A DNA stretch of 50,781 nt from positions 1 through 50,781 of the forward strand of contig MWYX01000052.1 in assembly GCA_002050465.1 (NCBI GenBank). The letters are read 5' to 3'. The stretch is from Chitinophagales bacterium 65-1. Its GTDB lineage: Bacteria; Bacteroidota; Bacteroidia; Chitinophagales; Chitinophagaceae. The notes beneath the pieces were generated by a model. It worked only from the letters and a program-made list of their open reading frames with translations. It searched no databases and was not told the DNA's origin. Shown in pieces: positions 18,108 to 26,355 of the stretch. The position numbers and the translations under genes are program-made. Numbering within the stretch: the stretch's first letter is position 1; each line of letters begins with the position of its first letter.

Positions 18108-19010
18108 ATGAAGCATTGCTATACGTTTATAATTATTTTGCAGTTATTTTTTTTTAACAATAGCATTGCGCAACACGATTCATCTTCAATCAGGTCTTTT
18201 ACAAAATTCAATATAAATTATCTTTCTAATTCTGTTTATTTTGGCAGAAAAGATTCTTCAACTACCCCCTATTTACGTTCTTCCATAAGTTATTTCGATA
18301 GATCCGGTTTTTATATCTCTGCAGGTATGGCATTACTTATTAAAACTAATACACCTGTACGGTTAGATGTTTTCAATATAGATGCAGGCTACAATTTTAC
18401 CATAAATCAATTTGATGCCGGAGTTTACGCTTCAAAATTTTTTTATAGTAAGGCTAGTTATGCTGTTGCATCAGAAATAAAAGGATTGTCTGGATTTTAT
18501 TTAAATTACAATCAAAGTATTATATCTGTAGGAGGCGGAGGATATATTCTTTTTTCTCCTGCTACTGACTTTGGAACGTACATTAATCTATCCCATACTT
18601 TTGAAAAAGAAAAAGAAAATAGTTATTGGTCCTTTGCTCCATCTATACAGTTAAATGCAGGTACACAATATTTTAACGAAGCCTATTACGAATTTCGCAA
18701 ATTCCCTTTTCCAACAACAGCCGGTAACAATGGTAAAAACAAAGGGAAGGGACATGCTCACAGCAGTAATAATGGTAATATAAACACACAGGTAAAAACG
18801 GTTACATTTTACAATCAAAAACAATTTAAAATTCTTGATCTGGAATTGTCGTTACCAATTAATTATGAAAAAAACTATTGGGGCTTGTATGCAATTCCAA
18901 CAGTTGCCTTCCCAACAAATGCAGCTGAATACGCAATTGATAATTCCTTACAAAAAGAAAGTTTAGCACCGGTATTTTTTACAGAGATCGGAGCTTATAT
19001 TAAATTCTAA
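18108..19010 (+). CDS. Secreted protein, probable outer-membrane beta-barrel
   Basis: This 300-residue protein has a signal peptide (about 1-21, hydrophobic FIIILQLFFFNN, cleavage near IAQ). The remainder alternates aromatic and polar residues in strand-like stretches (YLRSSISYFDRSGFYISAG, FDAGVYASKFFYSK) and ends EIGAYIKF, an aromatic C-terminus typical of beta-barrels. A Gly/Asn/Lys-rich loop (about residues 205-222, GNNGKNKGKGHAHSSNNG) interrupts it. No family is recognised. It is transcribed alone and ends at a hairpin terminator. Confidence 0.65.
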   Translation: MKHCYTFIIILQLFFFNNSIAQHDSSSIRSFTKFNINYLSNSVYFGRKDSSTTPYLRSSISYFDRSGFYISAGMALLIKTNTPVRLDVFNIDAGYNFTINQFDAGVYASKFFYSKASYAVASEIKGLSGFYLNYNQSIISVGGGGYILFSPATDFGTYINLSHTFEKEKENSYWSFAPSIQLNAGTQYFNEAYYEFRKFPFPTTAGNNGKNKGKGHAHSSNNGNINTQVKTVTFYNQKQFKILDLELSLPINYEKNYWGLYAIPTVAFPTNAAEYAIDNSLQKESLAPVFFTEIGAYIKF

Positions 19011-19056
19011 TACGAATTCTATATTTCAATTTATCGGAGGATAACTATGAAATAAA

Positions 19057-19086
19057 AAAAGCACTCCTGCCGGAATGCTTTTAAAA
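19057..19086. terminator. Bidirectional intrinsic terminator
   Basis: AAAAGCA (19057-19063) pairs with TGCTTTT (19076-19082), with an inner TCC/GGA stem around TGCC. A-tract and T-tract flank both sides. It sits between convergent genes ending at 19010 and 19102, so it can serve both strands. Confidence 0.8.
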
Positions 19087-19101
19087 AAATTATAAAATAA
19101 A

Positions 19102-19620
19102 TTAGCGCATAGTATCCTGCAAGTTACTTGTATCAGGTACCCGGTTCATCTGCTCAAGCATCTTTGATGCAGAATCCATTCCGCTATTCATATCATTCAT
19201 ATCCATTCCTTTTTCTTTCATTTTATCAGTTCCCATTTGTGTCATAGTAGCTTTATCAAATGCCACTTTCCATGCACCATCTTCTTTTTTTAAAGTGTAA
19301 TTAACTGTTTCACCAGATTTTTTATCTTTTACGGGAACAGTCGCTTTATCACCTTCAATTTTGGCATCGCCAAACTCCATATTACTCTTATCATAGGTTG
19401 TATCTTTTTGATCCTTGGGTGCCATAGACATACCCATTTGTACCATGCCAAGCATTGCTTCGCTGTCTTTTGTAGCATATTTTTTTGCCGCCTCAATATC
19501 TTTCTTCATAAGTGCATCCATAAAGCTCATTAGAACTCCTTTAGGGTCGCTGCTATTGCTATTACAGGCAATAATGCCAAAAGCTAAAATAGTTGCAGCT
19601 GATAAAATAATTTTTTTCAT
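19102..19620 (-). CDS. DUF4878-like lipoprotein
   Basis: The 172 residues begin with a lipoprotein signal ending FGIIAC (Cys19). A compact NTF2-like domain follows (DPKGVLMSFMDALMKKDIEAAKKYAT ... KKEDGAWKVAFDK; shorter motif DGAWKVAFDK), as in DUF4878 lipoproteins, and the C-terminus is Met/Asp-rich (MDMNDMNSGMDSASKM). It is a periplasmic-facing lipid-anchored protein of unknown ligand. A TACATTTG box at 19649-19656 fits its -7 element. A second DUF4878-like lipoprotein occurs at 37733. Confidence 0.78.
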   Translation of the reverse strand: MKKIILSAATILAFGIIACNSNSSDPKGVLMSFMDALMKKDIEAAKKYATKDSEAMLGMVQMGMSMAPKDQKDTTYDKSNMEFGDAKIEGDKATVPVKDKKSGETVNYTLKKEDGAWKVAFDKATMTQMGTDKMKEKGMDMNDMNSGMDSASKMLEQMNRVPDTSNLQDTMR

Positions 19621-19696
19621 AATAGTTTTTGATTTAGGTTTTATAAGACAAATGTATATTATTTTTTAAACAGCAATAAATTAATATCACAGGATA

Positions 19697-20440
19697 TTAT
19701 TGATACCTGATACGCTTTTTTTCAAGGCAGTTCCCATTTAGAAATAGGTTGTCCACAGCCACAAATTCAAAATTATTTATTTTGGAAGTAGCAAAATTCA
19801 TTTGATTATTGGTACATAGGCTAATAGCCTTGCTTACAAATTCTGCGCAATACAGTTTATTATTTGTTGCAAGATCAAATTTCATATCAAACGTTACCCC
19901 ATTCCTGTACCATGCTTTTATGATGCTGTCCAGCTTATTTTTTTGGTTTGAATCAAACTTAAAATTAAAAATGCCAAAGCCCCTGTTCTCTTCCGGATTA
20001 CAAAAAAGCTCTATGGGATCCCGCCTCAATTTTTCATCCGGGTTCCACTCTCCGCCTAATGCATGGTAAATAAATATTGAATCATTTTCAATGCTTGCTA
20101 TTCCACAGTGAGAGTATGTTTTATCTGTAAATGATAACTGTCTTAATGATTCACTGGTAAAATCGTTACCGGTTCTCAAAACCATATCACCTTGCCTGAT
20201 AATTGGCTTTACTAACTCAATAGATTTACATGCCCGTTCATTCTTTAATTTTATTCCTATAGAATCAATAGCCGTAATTGTTAATTGATTATACTTCTCA
20301 GCATTATTGCAGGAAATTGCAAAAATAAAAAGGGAGCATAAAATCCACCTCAAACTCTCTGTTTCTCTAAAGCCCGTCCGAATGACACGGTCCGACGGTG
20401 GAGTCTTCAGCTTTGAAATGAAATTGATTTCTTTATGCAT
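19697..20440 (-). CDS. YiiX/YebB-like NlpC/P60-superfamily hydrolase, lipoprotein
   Basis: The 247-residue frame contains the permuted-papain pattern QGDMVLRTGNDF (Asp/Gly segment), YSHCGIASIENDSIFIYHA (catalytic His region) and KLYCAEFVSKAI (catalytic Cys), as in YiiX/YebB-like cysteine hydrolases that act on lipids or peptidoglycan. A lipoprotein-like signal (RWILCSLFIFAISC) starts at about residue 31, so the functional start may be the TTG at 20353. The preceding 29 residues are partly encoded by a GC-rich inverted repeat (20374-20398) and look like an acquired extension. It is monocistronic. Confidence 0.75.
   Translation of the reverse strand: MHKEINFISKLKTPPSDRVIRTGFRETESLRWILCSLFIFAISCNNAEKYNQLTITAIDSIGIKLKNERACKSIELVKPIIRQGDMVLRTGNDFTSESLRQLSFTDKTYSHCGIASIENDSIFIYHALGGEWNPDEKLRRDPIELFCNPEENRGFGIFNFKFDSNQKNKLDSIIKAWYRNGVTFDMKFDLATNNKLYCAEFVSKAISLCTNNQMNFATSKINNFEFVAVDNLFLNGNCLEKKRIRYQ
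20374..20398. repeat. GC-rich imperfect palindrome inside the YiiX-like reading frame
   Basis: CCGTC at 20374-20378 pairs with GACGG at 20394-20398, and a second CCGT/ACGG pairing is possible within. It is much more GC-rich than its surroundings. It lies between the annotated ATG (20440) and the more plausible lipoprotein start (20353). Confidence 0.5.
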
Positions 20441-20557
20441 TTTATAAAGGAAAATTCCTTATAAAGATACTTATAGATAATAGAGATTTATAGATGATGA
20501 AGAAGATAAAAATGTTTGGTTTTATTCTAAAGTGGGAGATAAGAGGGGGAGGCCCTA

Positions 20558-21532
20558 TCATTTTTGCTCTTCCAGTTCTTTATGTTTTTCTTTATCGTAT
20601 GCCTTAATAATAGCTTTAACCAGCTTATGGCGAACCACATCTTCTTCGTCCAGCTCAACATGCCCTATACCATCAATATTCTTAAGTATTCTAACTGACT
20701 TTTCCAGACCACTTTTTATTTTCGGAGGTAAATCTATCTGCGTAACATCACCTGTGATAATGGCTTTTGCGTTGCCTCCAATACGGGTTAAAAACATTTT
20801 TAACTGGCCGTCAGTTGAGTTTTGAGCCTCATCCAGGATAATAAATGCGTTATCAAGGGTGCGGCCACGCATATAAGCCAATGGCGCAATTTCAATTGTT
20901 CGGGTCGTCATATAATAACCAAGCTTATCAGCAGGTATCATATCATCCAAGGCATCATACAAAGGGCGTAAATACGGATCGATTTTTTCTTTCAAATCAC
21001 CTGGCAAAAATCCAAGATTTTCTCCCGCTTCCACCGCTGGCCTAGTTAAAATTATCTTCTTTACTGCTTTATTTTTTAATGCTCTTACCGCTAAGGCAAC
21101 AGCAGTATACGTTTTACCTGTGCCCGCAGGCCCGATGGCAAAAACAATGTCATTTTTCTCAATAGACTGAACAAGCTTCTTTTGATTCAGCGTTCTTGCC
21201 CTTACCGTTTTACCATTAGGGCCGAAAACCAACACCTCGTTAGGATTTTTTTCTGTAAAATTATCAATAACTGTTTCATCATCCCCACCAAGAATCTGCT
21301 CAAGATAATTTTCACTCATATGTCCGTTGCGTTCAAGATATTGAACCGCAAGTCCAATCTTTTCTTTGGCATCTTCGATTTGATCAGGAGCTCCGCTGAG
21401 TTTAATTTGTGTACCGCGGCTGAGAATTTTTAAACGGGGAAATTTTTTCTTAAGGATATCCAGTTTTCCATTGTTAACTCCAAAAAATTCAATTGGATTA
21501 ACGGTTTCAAGGTTAATAATAGTGTCTGTCAA
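20558..21532 (-). CDS. PhoH-family ATPase
   Basis: The 324 residues show a KH-like N-terminal segment (about 15-70) and the PhoH ATPase domain with Walker A GPAGTGKT at 134-141. LTRPAVEAGENLGFLPGD, the Walker B FIILDEAQN and TRIGGNAKAIITGDVTQIDLP (in part GDVTQIDLP) are family signatures. PhoH-like proteins are RNA-associated ATPases or helicases linked to stress and RNA turnover. A canonical promoter lies 60 nt upstream. Neighbours give no operon; the length is normal for the PhoL/YbeZ type. Confidence 0.95.
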   Translation of the reverse strand: MTDTIINLETVNPIEFFGVNNGKLDILKKKFPRLKILSRGTQIKLSGAPDQIEDAKEKIGLAVQYLERNGHMSENYLEQILGGDDETVIDNFTEKNPNEVLVFGPNGKTVRARTLNQKKLVQSIEKNDIVFAIGPAGTGKTYTAVALAVRALKNKAVKKIILTRPAVEAGENLGFLPGDLKEKIDPYLRPLYDALDDMIPADKLGYYMTTRTIEIAPLAYMRGRTLDNAFIILDEAQNSTDGQLKMFLTRIGGNAKAIITGDVTQIDLPPKIKSGLEKSVRILKNIDGIGHVELDEEDVVRHKLVKAIIKAYDKEKHKELEEQK

Positions 21533-21592
21533 TAGTTTTTGTTTTATGTTTCACAATCACCGCAAATAGCAACTTTAAAAACTGCATTTCTT

Positions 21593-21625
21593 CAAATATA
21601 AAAGCTGAAAAATAGCTCTGCCAAA
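21593..21625 (-). promoter_or_regulatory. Bacteroidota-type promoter of the phoH gene
   Basis: On the minus strand TTTG (21625-21622), 21 nt, then TATATTTG (21600-21593) fit the -33/-7 consensus TTTG and TAnnTTTG. The resulting 5' UTR is about 55 nt. Confidence 0.65.
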
Positions 21626-21672
21626 TTACTTATACACACGTAGTTGAAAAAGTTAAAAAAAAGGTTATGTGT

Positions 21673-22602
21673 TTACTTATGCAGCCTCTTTATAAGATCA
21701 TAAACTCTTCGTGAAAGCTCTTGTAACTTAGGTCTGACTTTATCTTCCGTAACAGGGGTAAAAAGGGAAATGATATATTTTATTTTCCCGTCATCCACAA
21801 TACCCACATCATTTGTATAATAATTCCACCAACCGGTTTTATGATAGAATATTGCAGTGTTTGGCAAGCCTGTGGAAAGTTTTGTAGTATCTAACTGTCT
21901 TCCCAACAATGCCTTCATCTGCATACTAACCCATGGATTGATAAGTTTATTTTGAGAAATTTTAAACATAAAATCTGCGGCATGTAACGCATTGGTTTCT
22001 GTTGACTTTACTGTATCATAACCGGGGTCTTCAAATTTTCTTTTTAAAAATTTTCGGGTAACCTCACTCCCATTCCATTTATTCTCATGCATTGTTTGAT
22101 TGATACGTTTTCTGCCAGCAATATCTATTAAACAATTTGCAGCAGAATTATCACTGCGAGTTATCATAAGGTCCAGTAAATAATTTACCGTAACTGTATC
22201 CCCATTCTTTAATAAAGGTCTTGGATCAAATCCTATTTCCCTTGATCTGTCTACGTCATTAGGTGATTTTACAATATGCTGCTTAAACAATGAATACTCA
22301 TTATTACTTACCTGCTTTAAAATTTCCATCGCCACGTACATTTTATAAACAGATGCAGGGTAAATAAAATTTGTATAACTTACTCCGCCTAAAACAGGTT
22401 TCTTACCTGTAACATCAATCACAGCAAAAGATATTTGCTCTTCTCCATCTTCACCAACATCCCATGTACTGTCTAACCCAACATCATGAATTATAATTTT
22501 CAAAGATTCAGTAAAGCTTTTGTTTTCTTTATAATACGAAGACTGTTGTGCATTCGCACAGAAAGGAATTAAGAATACAATGATTAATTGCAGATATCTC
22601 AT
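21673..22602 (-). CDS. Class A beta-lactamase-fold serine hydrolase
   Basis: The 309 residues start with a signal peptide (cleavage near NAQ, residue 19). The active-site triad of the penicillin-binding/beta-lactamase fold is present: YPASVYKM (Ser84, Lys87), ITRSDNSAAN (SDN) and FYHKTGWW (KTG). The general-base Glu of the class A omega loop is not clearly assignable in KFEDPGYDTVKSTET. It may therefore be a periplasmic peptidoglycan hydrolase or transpeptidase relative rather than an antibiotic-hydrolysing enzyme. The ATG overlaps the stop of the upstream symporter by one base. Confidence 0.8.
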   Translation of the reverse strand: MRYLQLIIVFLIPFCANAQQSSYYKENKSFTESLKIIIHDVGLDSTWDVGEDGEEQISFAVIDVTGKKPVLGGVSYTNFIYPASVYKMYVAMEILKQVSNNEYSLFKQHIVKSPNDVDRSREIGFDPRPLLKNGDTVTVNYLLDLMITRSDNSAANCLIDIAGRKRINQTMHENKWNGSEVTRKFLKRKFEDPGYDTVKSTETNALHAADFMFKISQNKLINPWVSMQMKALLGRQLDTTKLSTGLPNTAIFYHKTGWWNYYTNDVGIVDDGKIKYIISLFTPVTEDKVRPKLQELSRRVYDLIKRLHK

Positions 22603-23822
22603 TAAAGATCTATTTTTTCTTCTTCATTAAAAGCAATCTTCATTTTCTTCCTGTCAAATTCTTTTTCATTATTGGCTAGAAAAACGGTAGCAACACCATT
22701 GCCGATAAAGTTGGTGATTGCCCTTGCCTCACTCATAAACCTGTCAACCCCCAGCAGTAATGCTAATCCTTCAACCGGAATAATTTTTATGGCAGTTAAA
22801 GTTGAAGCCAATACAATAAAGCCACTGCCTGTAACACCTGCAGCACCTTTTGAGGTGATAAATAAGATTCCAAGAATAGTCATTTCCTGAACAAAACTGA
22901 GATGTATATTATATACCTGTGCTAAAAAAACGGTAGCCATTGAAAGGTAAATGGTAGTACCGTCAAGATTAAAAGAATAACCTGCGGGTACTACCAAACC
23001 TACAACCGGCTTGGAGCAACCCATACGTTCCAGCTTTTCCATTAATGATGGTAAGGCAGATTCTGAAGAAGAGGTGCCTAAAACTATCAGCAACTCAGCT
23101 TTAATATATTTTAGAAAATTCCACAGGCTTACTTTATAATATTTTAAAATAAAATGAAGTATAACAAAAATAAATACTGCCATTGTTATATAAACAGTTA
23201 ACATAAGCTTACCCAACGGAAGTAAAGTATGCAACCCATATTTACCTATGGTATATGCCATTCCTCCAAATGCGCCAATGGGTGCTAACAGCATTACAAT
23301 ATGCAATGCTTTAAAAATATATTTTGAAATAAGTGTAAGGGGTTGAATTATTTTTTGCCTGCCTTTGTATTTACTTAAAAATATCCCAAACAAAATAGCA
23401 GCTATTAATACCTGGATAGTAAGATTATCCTTAAAAAATTGCCACCAGCTAAAGGCCTGCGCCTGTGAAGTATATTGAGAAATATCGCCGCCCTGAACAG
23501 CTGAAAGTGAAACCCCATTGCCTGGTTTAATAATATTTACAACTATCATCCCGATTATTAATGCAAGAGTTGTAACAACCTCAAAATAGATAATTGCTTT
23601 ACCGCCAACCTTACCTACTTTTTTTAAGCTGCTCATCCCGCTTATACCCAATGTAATTGTTAAAAAAATAATGGGAGAAATAAAAAGCTTTACAACCTCT
23701 ATAAAATATTTTCCAAGCGGTTGCATTTTTATTGCAATGTCCGGCATAGCGATTCCAAGTATTATCCCGGCTGATATGGCAGTAAGTACCCAGAAAGTTA
23801 GATTGGTAAATATTTTTTTCAT
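22602..23822 (-). CDS. Dicarboxylate/amino acid:cation symporter (DAACS)
   Basis: The 406 residues match the GltP/DctA family. There are several hydrophobic helices, GTSSSESALPSLMEKLERMG (in part TSSSESALP) as the serine-rich reentrant loop HP1, AGYSFNLDGTTIYLSMA as the TM7 NLDGT motif, and TSKGAAGVTGSGFIVLASTL (in part KGAAGVTGSGF) as HP2. It couples uptake of glutamate, aspartate or C4-dicarboxylates to Na+ or H+ in the inner membrane. The exact substrate is not readable. It is followed by the beta-lactamase-fold gene with a TAATG overlap. Confidence 0.93.
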   Translation of the reverse strand: MKKIFTNLTFWVLTAISAGIILGIAMPDIAIKMQPLGKYFIEVVKLFISPIIFLTITLGISGMSSLKKVGKVGGKAIIYFEVVTTLALIIGMIVVNIIKPGNGVSLSAVQGGDISQYTSQAQAFSWWQFFKDNLTIQVLIAAILFGIFLSKYKGRQKIIQPLTLISKYIFKALHIVMLLAPIGAFGGMAYTIGKYGLHTLLPLGKLMLTVYITMAVFIFVILHFILKYYKVSLWNFLKYIKAELLIVLGTSSSESALPSLMEKLERMGCSKPVVGLVVPAGYSFNLDGTTIYLSMATVFLAQVYNIHLSFVQEMTILGILFITSKGAAGVTGSGFIVLASTLTAIKIIPVEGLALLLGVDRFMSEARAITNFIGNGVATVFLANNEKEFDRKKMKIAFNEEEKIDL

Positions 23823-23939
23823 CTCAAAATTCAGGACAATTATAGAGTAATTAATTTTAAAAGCAGTAAATAAAAAGCTATCAACATCATTTAAATATTT
23901 TCCATAATTTGTATCTTTTAAACTCTTAAACTTTTTATT

Positions 23940-24038
23940 ATGACAGCCAAAACAGGAGCTTTAATCTGGGCCTTCGCTTTTATTGCTGTAGGTGCATTAG
24001 GGTTTATCGACAATCTCCAAATAATTAATCAGACATGA
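23940..24038 (+). CDS. 32-residue single-span membrane peptide
   Basis: ATG at 23940 opens 32 codons: a short polar start (MTAKTG), then a hydrophobic span ALIWAFAFIAVGALGF and a polar tail (IDNLQIINQT). The stop TGA overlaps the ATG of the next gene (ATGA), which is typical of translational coupling. The start, composition and overlap suggest a real small protein rather than chance, but I know no family. It could also be a short upstream frame that only couples translation of the oxidoreductase. Confidence 0.5.
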   Translation: MTAKTGALIWAFAFIAVGALGFIDNLQIINQT

Positions 24039-25018
24039 TAACCTGGGGCATTATCGGTTGTGGGGATGTTACTGAAATTAAAAGTGGACCGGCTTTTAAT
24101 AAAGTAAAAAATTCTTCTCTTATTGCCGTTATGGGAAGGGATGCGGCAAAAGCAAAAGATTATGCCCAAAGGCATAGCGTTCCTAAATGGTATACTGATG
24201 CAAATACATTAATAAATGACCCTGATGTAAATGCAATTTATGTTGCCACCCCACCCTCCTCCCATGAAGAATATACTATTGCCGCATTAAGTGCAGGTAA
24301 ACCCGTATATGTAGAAAAGCCTATGTCAGTAAACGCTGTATCTGCCCGAAGAATGATGGATACTGCGAATGAAAATGATATAAAACTTGTTATAGCTCAT
24401 TATCGCCGTGAGCAGCCTTTATTTAAAAAGATAAAACAGCTTTTAACTGAGAACATCATTGGCGACGTTCGTTTTGCAAGACTTGAGTTCTATAAAAAAT
24501 CTCTTACAAAAGAAGAACTGCAAATCCCTAAGAATTCATGGCGGGTTAATACAGCAATCGCCGGAGGTGGATTATTTCATGATCTTGCACCCCATCAGTT
24601 AGACCTGATGTACTATTTTTTTGGTGAAGTTGATACAGTAGCCGGTATGGCACTAAACCAACAACATTTATACAATGCAGATGATATTGTTGCCGGTAAT
24701 ATTATGTTTAAAAATGGAGTATTGTTTAATGGCTTATGGTGTTTTAATGTAGATGGATATGAAGAGAAAGACAGTTGTGAAATTATTGGGAGTAAAGGAA
24801 AAATAAAGTTCTCTGTTTTTGGAGAGCCAAAAATTACAATGACGGTTGAAGGAAAGAAAGAAAACTTTTTATTTGATGCATTACAACACGTGCAACTGCC
24901 TATGATTGAAGAAGTAATTGATTATTTTTTAGACAAAGCACCAAACCCGTGTAGTGCTGAAGAAGGTGTAAAGGTGATGGAGCTAATGGATAAATTCATA
25001 GCAAAAATTGTAGGATAA
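24035..25018 (+). CDS. Gfo/Idh/MocA-family oxidoreductase
   Basis: The 327 residues have an N-terminal Rossmann fold (WGIIGCGDVTEIKSGPAF, glycine motif at about 6-11). NAIYVATPPSSHEEYTIAAL and KPVYVEKPM provide the family EKP lysine motif (about residue 94), and a C-terminal alpha/beta domain includes GGGLFHDLAPHQLDLMYYFFG (in part HDLAPHQLD, with the catalytic-region His). Such enzymes oxidise or reduce sugars and inositols with NAD(P). The substrate is unknown and no sugar genes are adjacent. It follows the 32-residue peptide gene with ATGA overlap. Confidence 0.92.
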   Translation: MITWGIIGCGDVTEIKSGPAFNKVKNSSLIAVMGRDAAKAKDYAQRHSVPKWYTDANTLINDPDVNAIYVATPPSSHEEYTIAALSAGKPVYVEKPMSVNAVSARRMMDTANENDIKLVIAHYRREQPLFKKIKQLLTENIIGDVRFARLEFYKKSLTKEELQIPKNSWRVNTAIAGGGLFHDLAPHQLDLMYYFFGEVDTVAGMALNQQHLYNADDIVAGNIMFKNGVLFNGLWCFNVDGYEEKDSCEIIGSKGKIKFSVFGEPKITMTVEGKKENFLFDALQHVQLPMIEEVIDYFLDKAPNPCSAEEGVKVMELMDKFIAKIVG

Positions 25019-25082
25019 ATTATATACATACAAATATAATTAGCCAGCTTAAACAGAATAGCTCTACTTGCATAATCGGCAG

Positions 25083-25697
25083 TTAATTACTACTTTTATT
25101 AACATCGCTTTGCGGTTTAATATTGCAAAACTCTTCCAGCTTATATAATTGATGATTATAAAGAATAAAAACAAAAAAAGCAACACTATAAAGCAGTTCG
25201 CCATATTCTTCTTCCTGCTCTGTAGGAAAATCTAACATAAACAAAGTTGTTATTAAAAAAGCCGGGATTAAAAAAGGTGGAGGAACAATAAACATTTTAT
25301 TAAATCTGTATCGTTTATTCTTTATATATAATGGCAGAATTACTCCATATATAAACAGAACGAGCAGCGCAATGTGCTTTGTTTTAATACGTGTTTTTTC
25401 CTGGAAAGTATTATGAAGATTTATTTCTTTCTGGTCACTATGTTTTTTAAAAAATTCAGGTGATTCAACCCCAAAGACTCTTTGACCCCAGCTTATTTCT
25501 TCCAGGCCCGCCAGGATGGTGAACACAGAAAATAAAATAAAGAACCAATGAAAGTAGCGATACTTTTTTCTTATGCCATGAGCAATAATAATAGAGAGAA
25601 TGCCACTTGCTACAAGTAAAATAAAAGTCAGCCATTCTAGAACATTATCTTCATAAGTAATATCTATATAAACGGAAGGATTAATCAGGTAAAGCAA
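25083..25697 (-). CDS. Polytopic membrane protein of unknown function, start uncertain
   Basis: The 204 residues show about five hydrophobic segments. The loop GLEEISWGQRVFGVESPEFF followed by INLHNTF is a distinctive signature I associate with an unnamed bacterial membrane family. The frame begins at TTG 25697, yet it stays open upstream to about 25762 and encodes another hydrophobic stretch (CLFFFPAFFLSLILLYLINP) without ATG, GTG or TTG. The true N-terminus is therefore probably longer with an unusual start, or its start has been lost. 25763-25986 contains no gene I can support. Confidence 0.6.
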   Translation of the reverse strand: MLYLINPSVYIDITYEDNVLEWLTFILLVASGILSIIIAHGIRKKYRYFHWFFILFSVFTILAGLEEISWGQRVFGVESPEFFKKHSDQKEINLHNTFQEKTRIKTKHIALLVLFIYGVILPLYIKNKRYRFNKMFIVPPPFLIPAFLITTLFMLDFPTEQEEEYGELLYSVAFFVFILYNHQLYKLEEFCNIKPQSDVNKSSN

Positions 25698-25986
25698 AAT
25701 TAAGCTAAGAAAGAAAGCAGGGAAAAAAAATAAGCAAACCTTTTCAGATAAGTTATTTTTTTTACGACAGAATCATGTTAAGCATTCATTAATAAACCTT
25801 TTTATGGGTAGTCAAAAGTAATTTCCATTTATCATTTAATCAATTACACTTTTACTACTTTGCTATCCATAAGCCTTGTTATATACCAGCCCTCATTATA
25901 ATCTGCCTTCATTTACTGAGATCTATTATGTGTACTACTAAAATCTCATTATAAACGAGAAAATAAAAAGGTTTTTAGGGGACCGG

Positions 25987-26259
25987 CTACTCCGCTGTTA
26001 CAGGATCTATAACTGCAGATACTTTACTAACACAATTTGCCGGGAAGCCACCCTGTTTTGCATGCTCACGAACCATTTCCTCATTAGGTGCATTATACAC
26101 ACAATAGATTTTATCATCTGTTACATAACTATGCACCCATTGTATTTGAGGTCCCATGTTACTTAACACCCCGCAGGAAGTTTGTGAAATACCTTTTAAT
26201 TGTTCAGTAGTTAGTTTGCCTGCGCCTGGAATTTCTCTTTCAATTACAAATTTTGGCAT
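25987..26259 (-). CDS. DUF4242 family protein
   Basis: The start at ATG 26259 gives 90 residues beginning MPKFVIEREIPGAGKLT, the usual DUF4242 opening. An upstream in-frame ATG at 26307 adds 16 atypical residues. WVHSYVTDDKIYCVYNAP and the C-terminal EHAKQGGFPANCVSKV complete the ferredoxin-like domain. Members include the nickel-binding actinobacterial protein SCO4226; the function here is unknown. A TATATTTG box at 26325-26332 could be its -7 element. Confidence 0.85.
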   Translation of the reverse strand: MPKFVIEREIPGAGKLTTEQLKGISQTSCGVLSNMGPQIQWVHSYVTDDKIYCVYNAPNEEMVREHAKQGGFPANCVSKVSAVIDPVTAE

Positions 26260-26355
26260 AACGATTAATTTAAATTTAAAAAAATGAATCAATTTATGGA
26301 TTAACATATTACAAAAGAAAGAATCAAATATAAAAAAGTTAAATGGAATTGCTGA

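Noticed and set aside
11521-20398. The hairpins at 11523-11547 and 20374-20398 as copies of one repeat family
   Set aside because: They share only short words (GACCGT, CGGAC) and no aligned core; not enough to call a family.
21673-22602. Acquired antibiotic-resistance gene
   Set aside because: There are no mobile-element signatures, composition matches the neighbours, and the class A general base is uncertain; it looks like a chromosomal enzyme.
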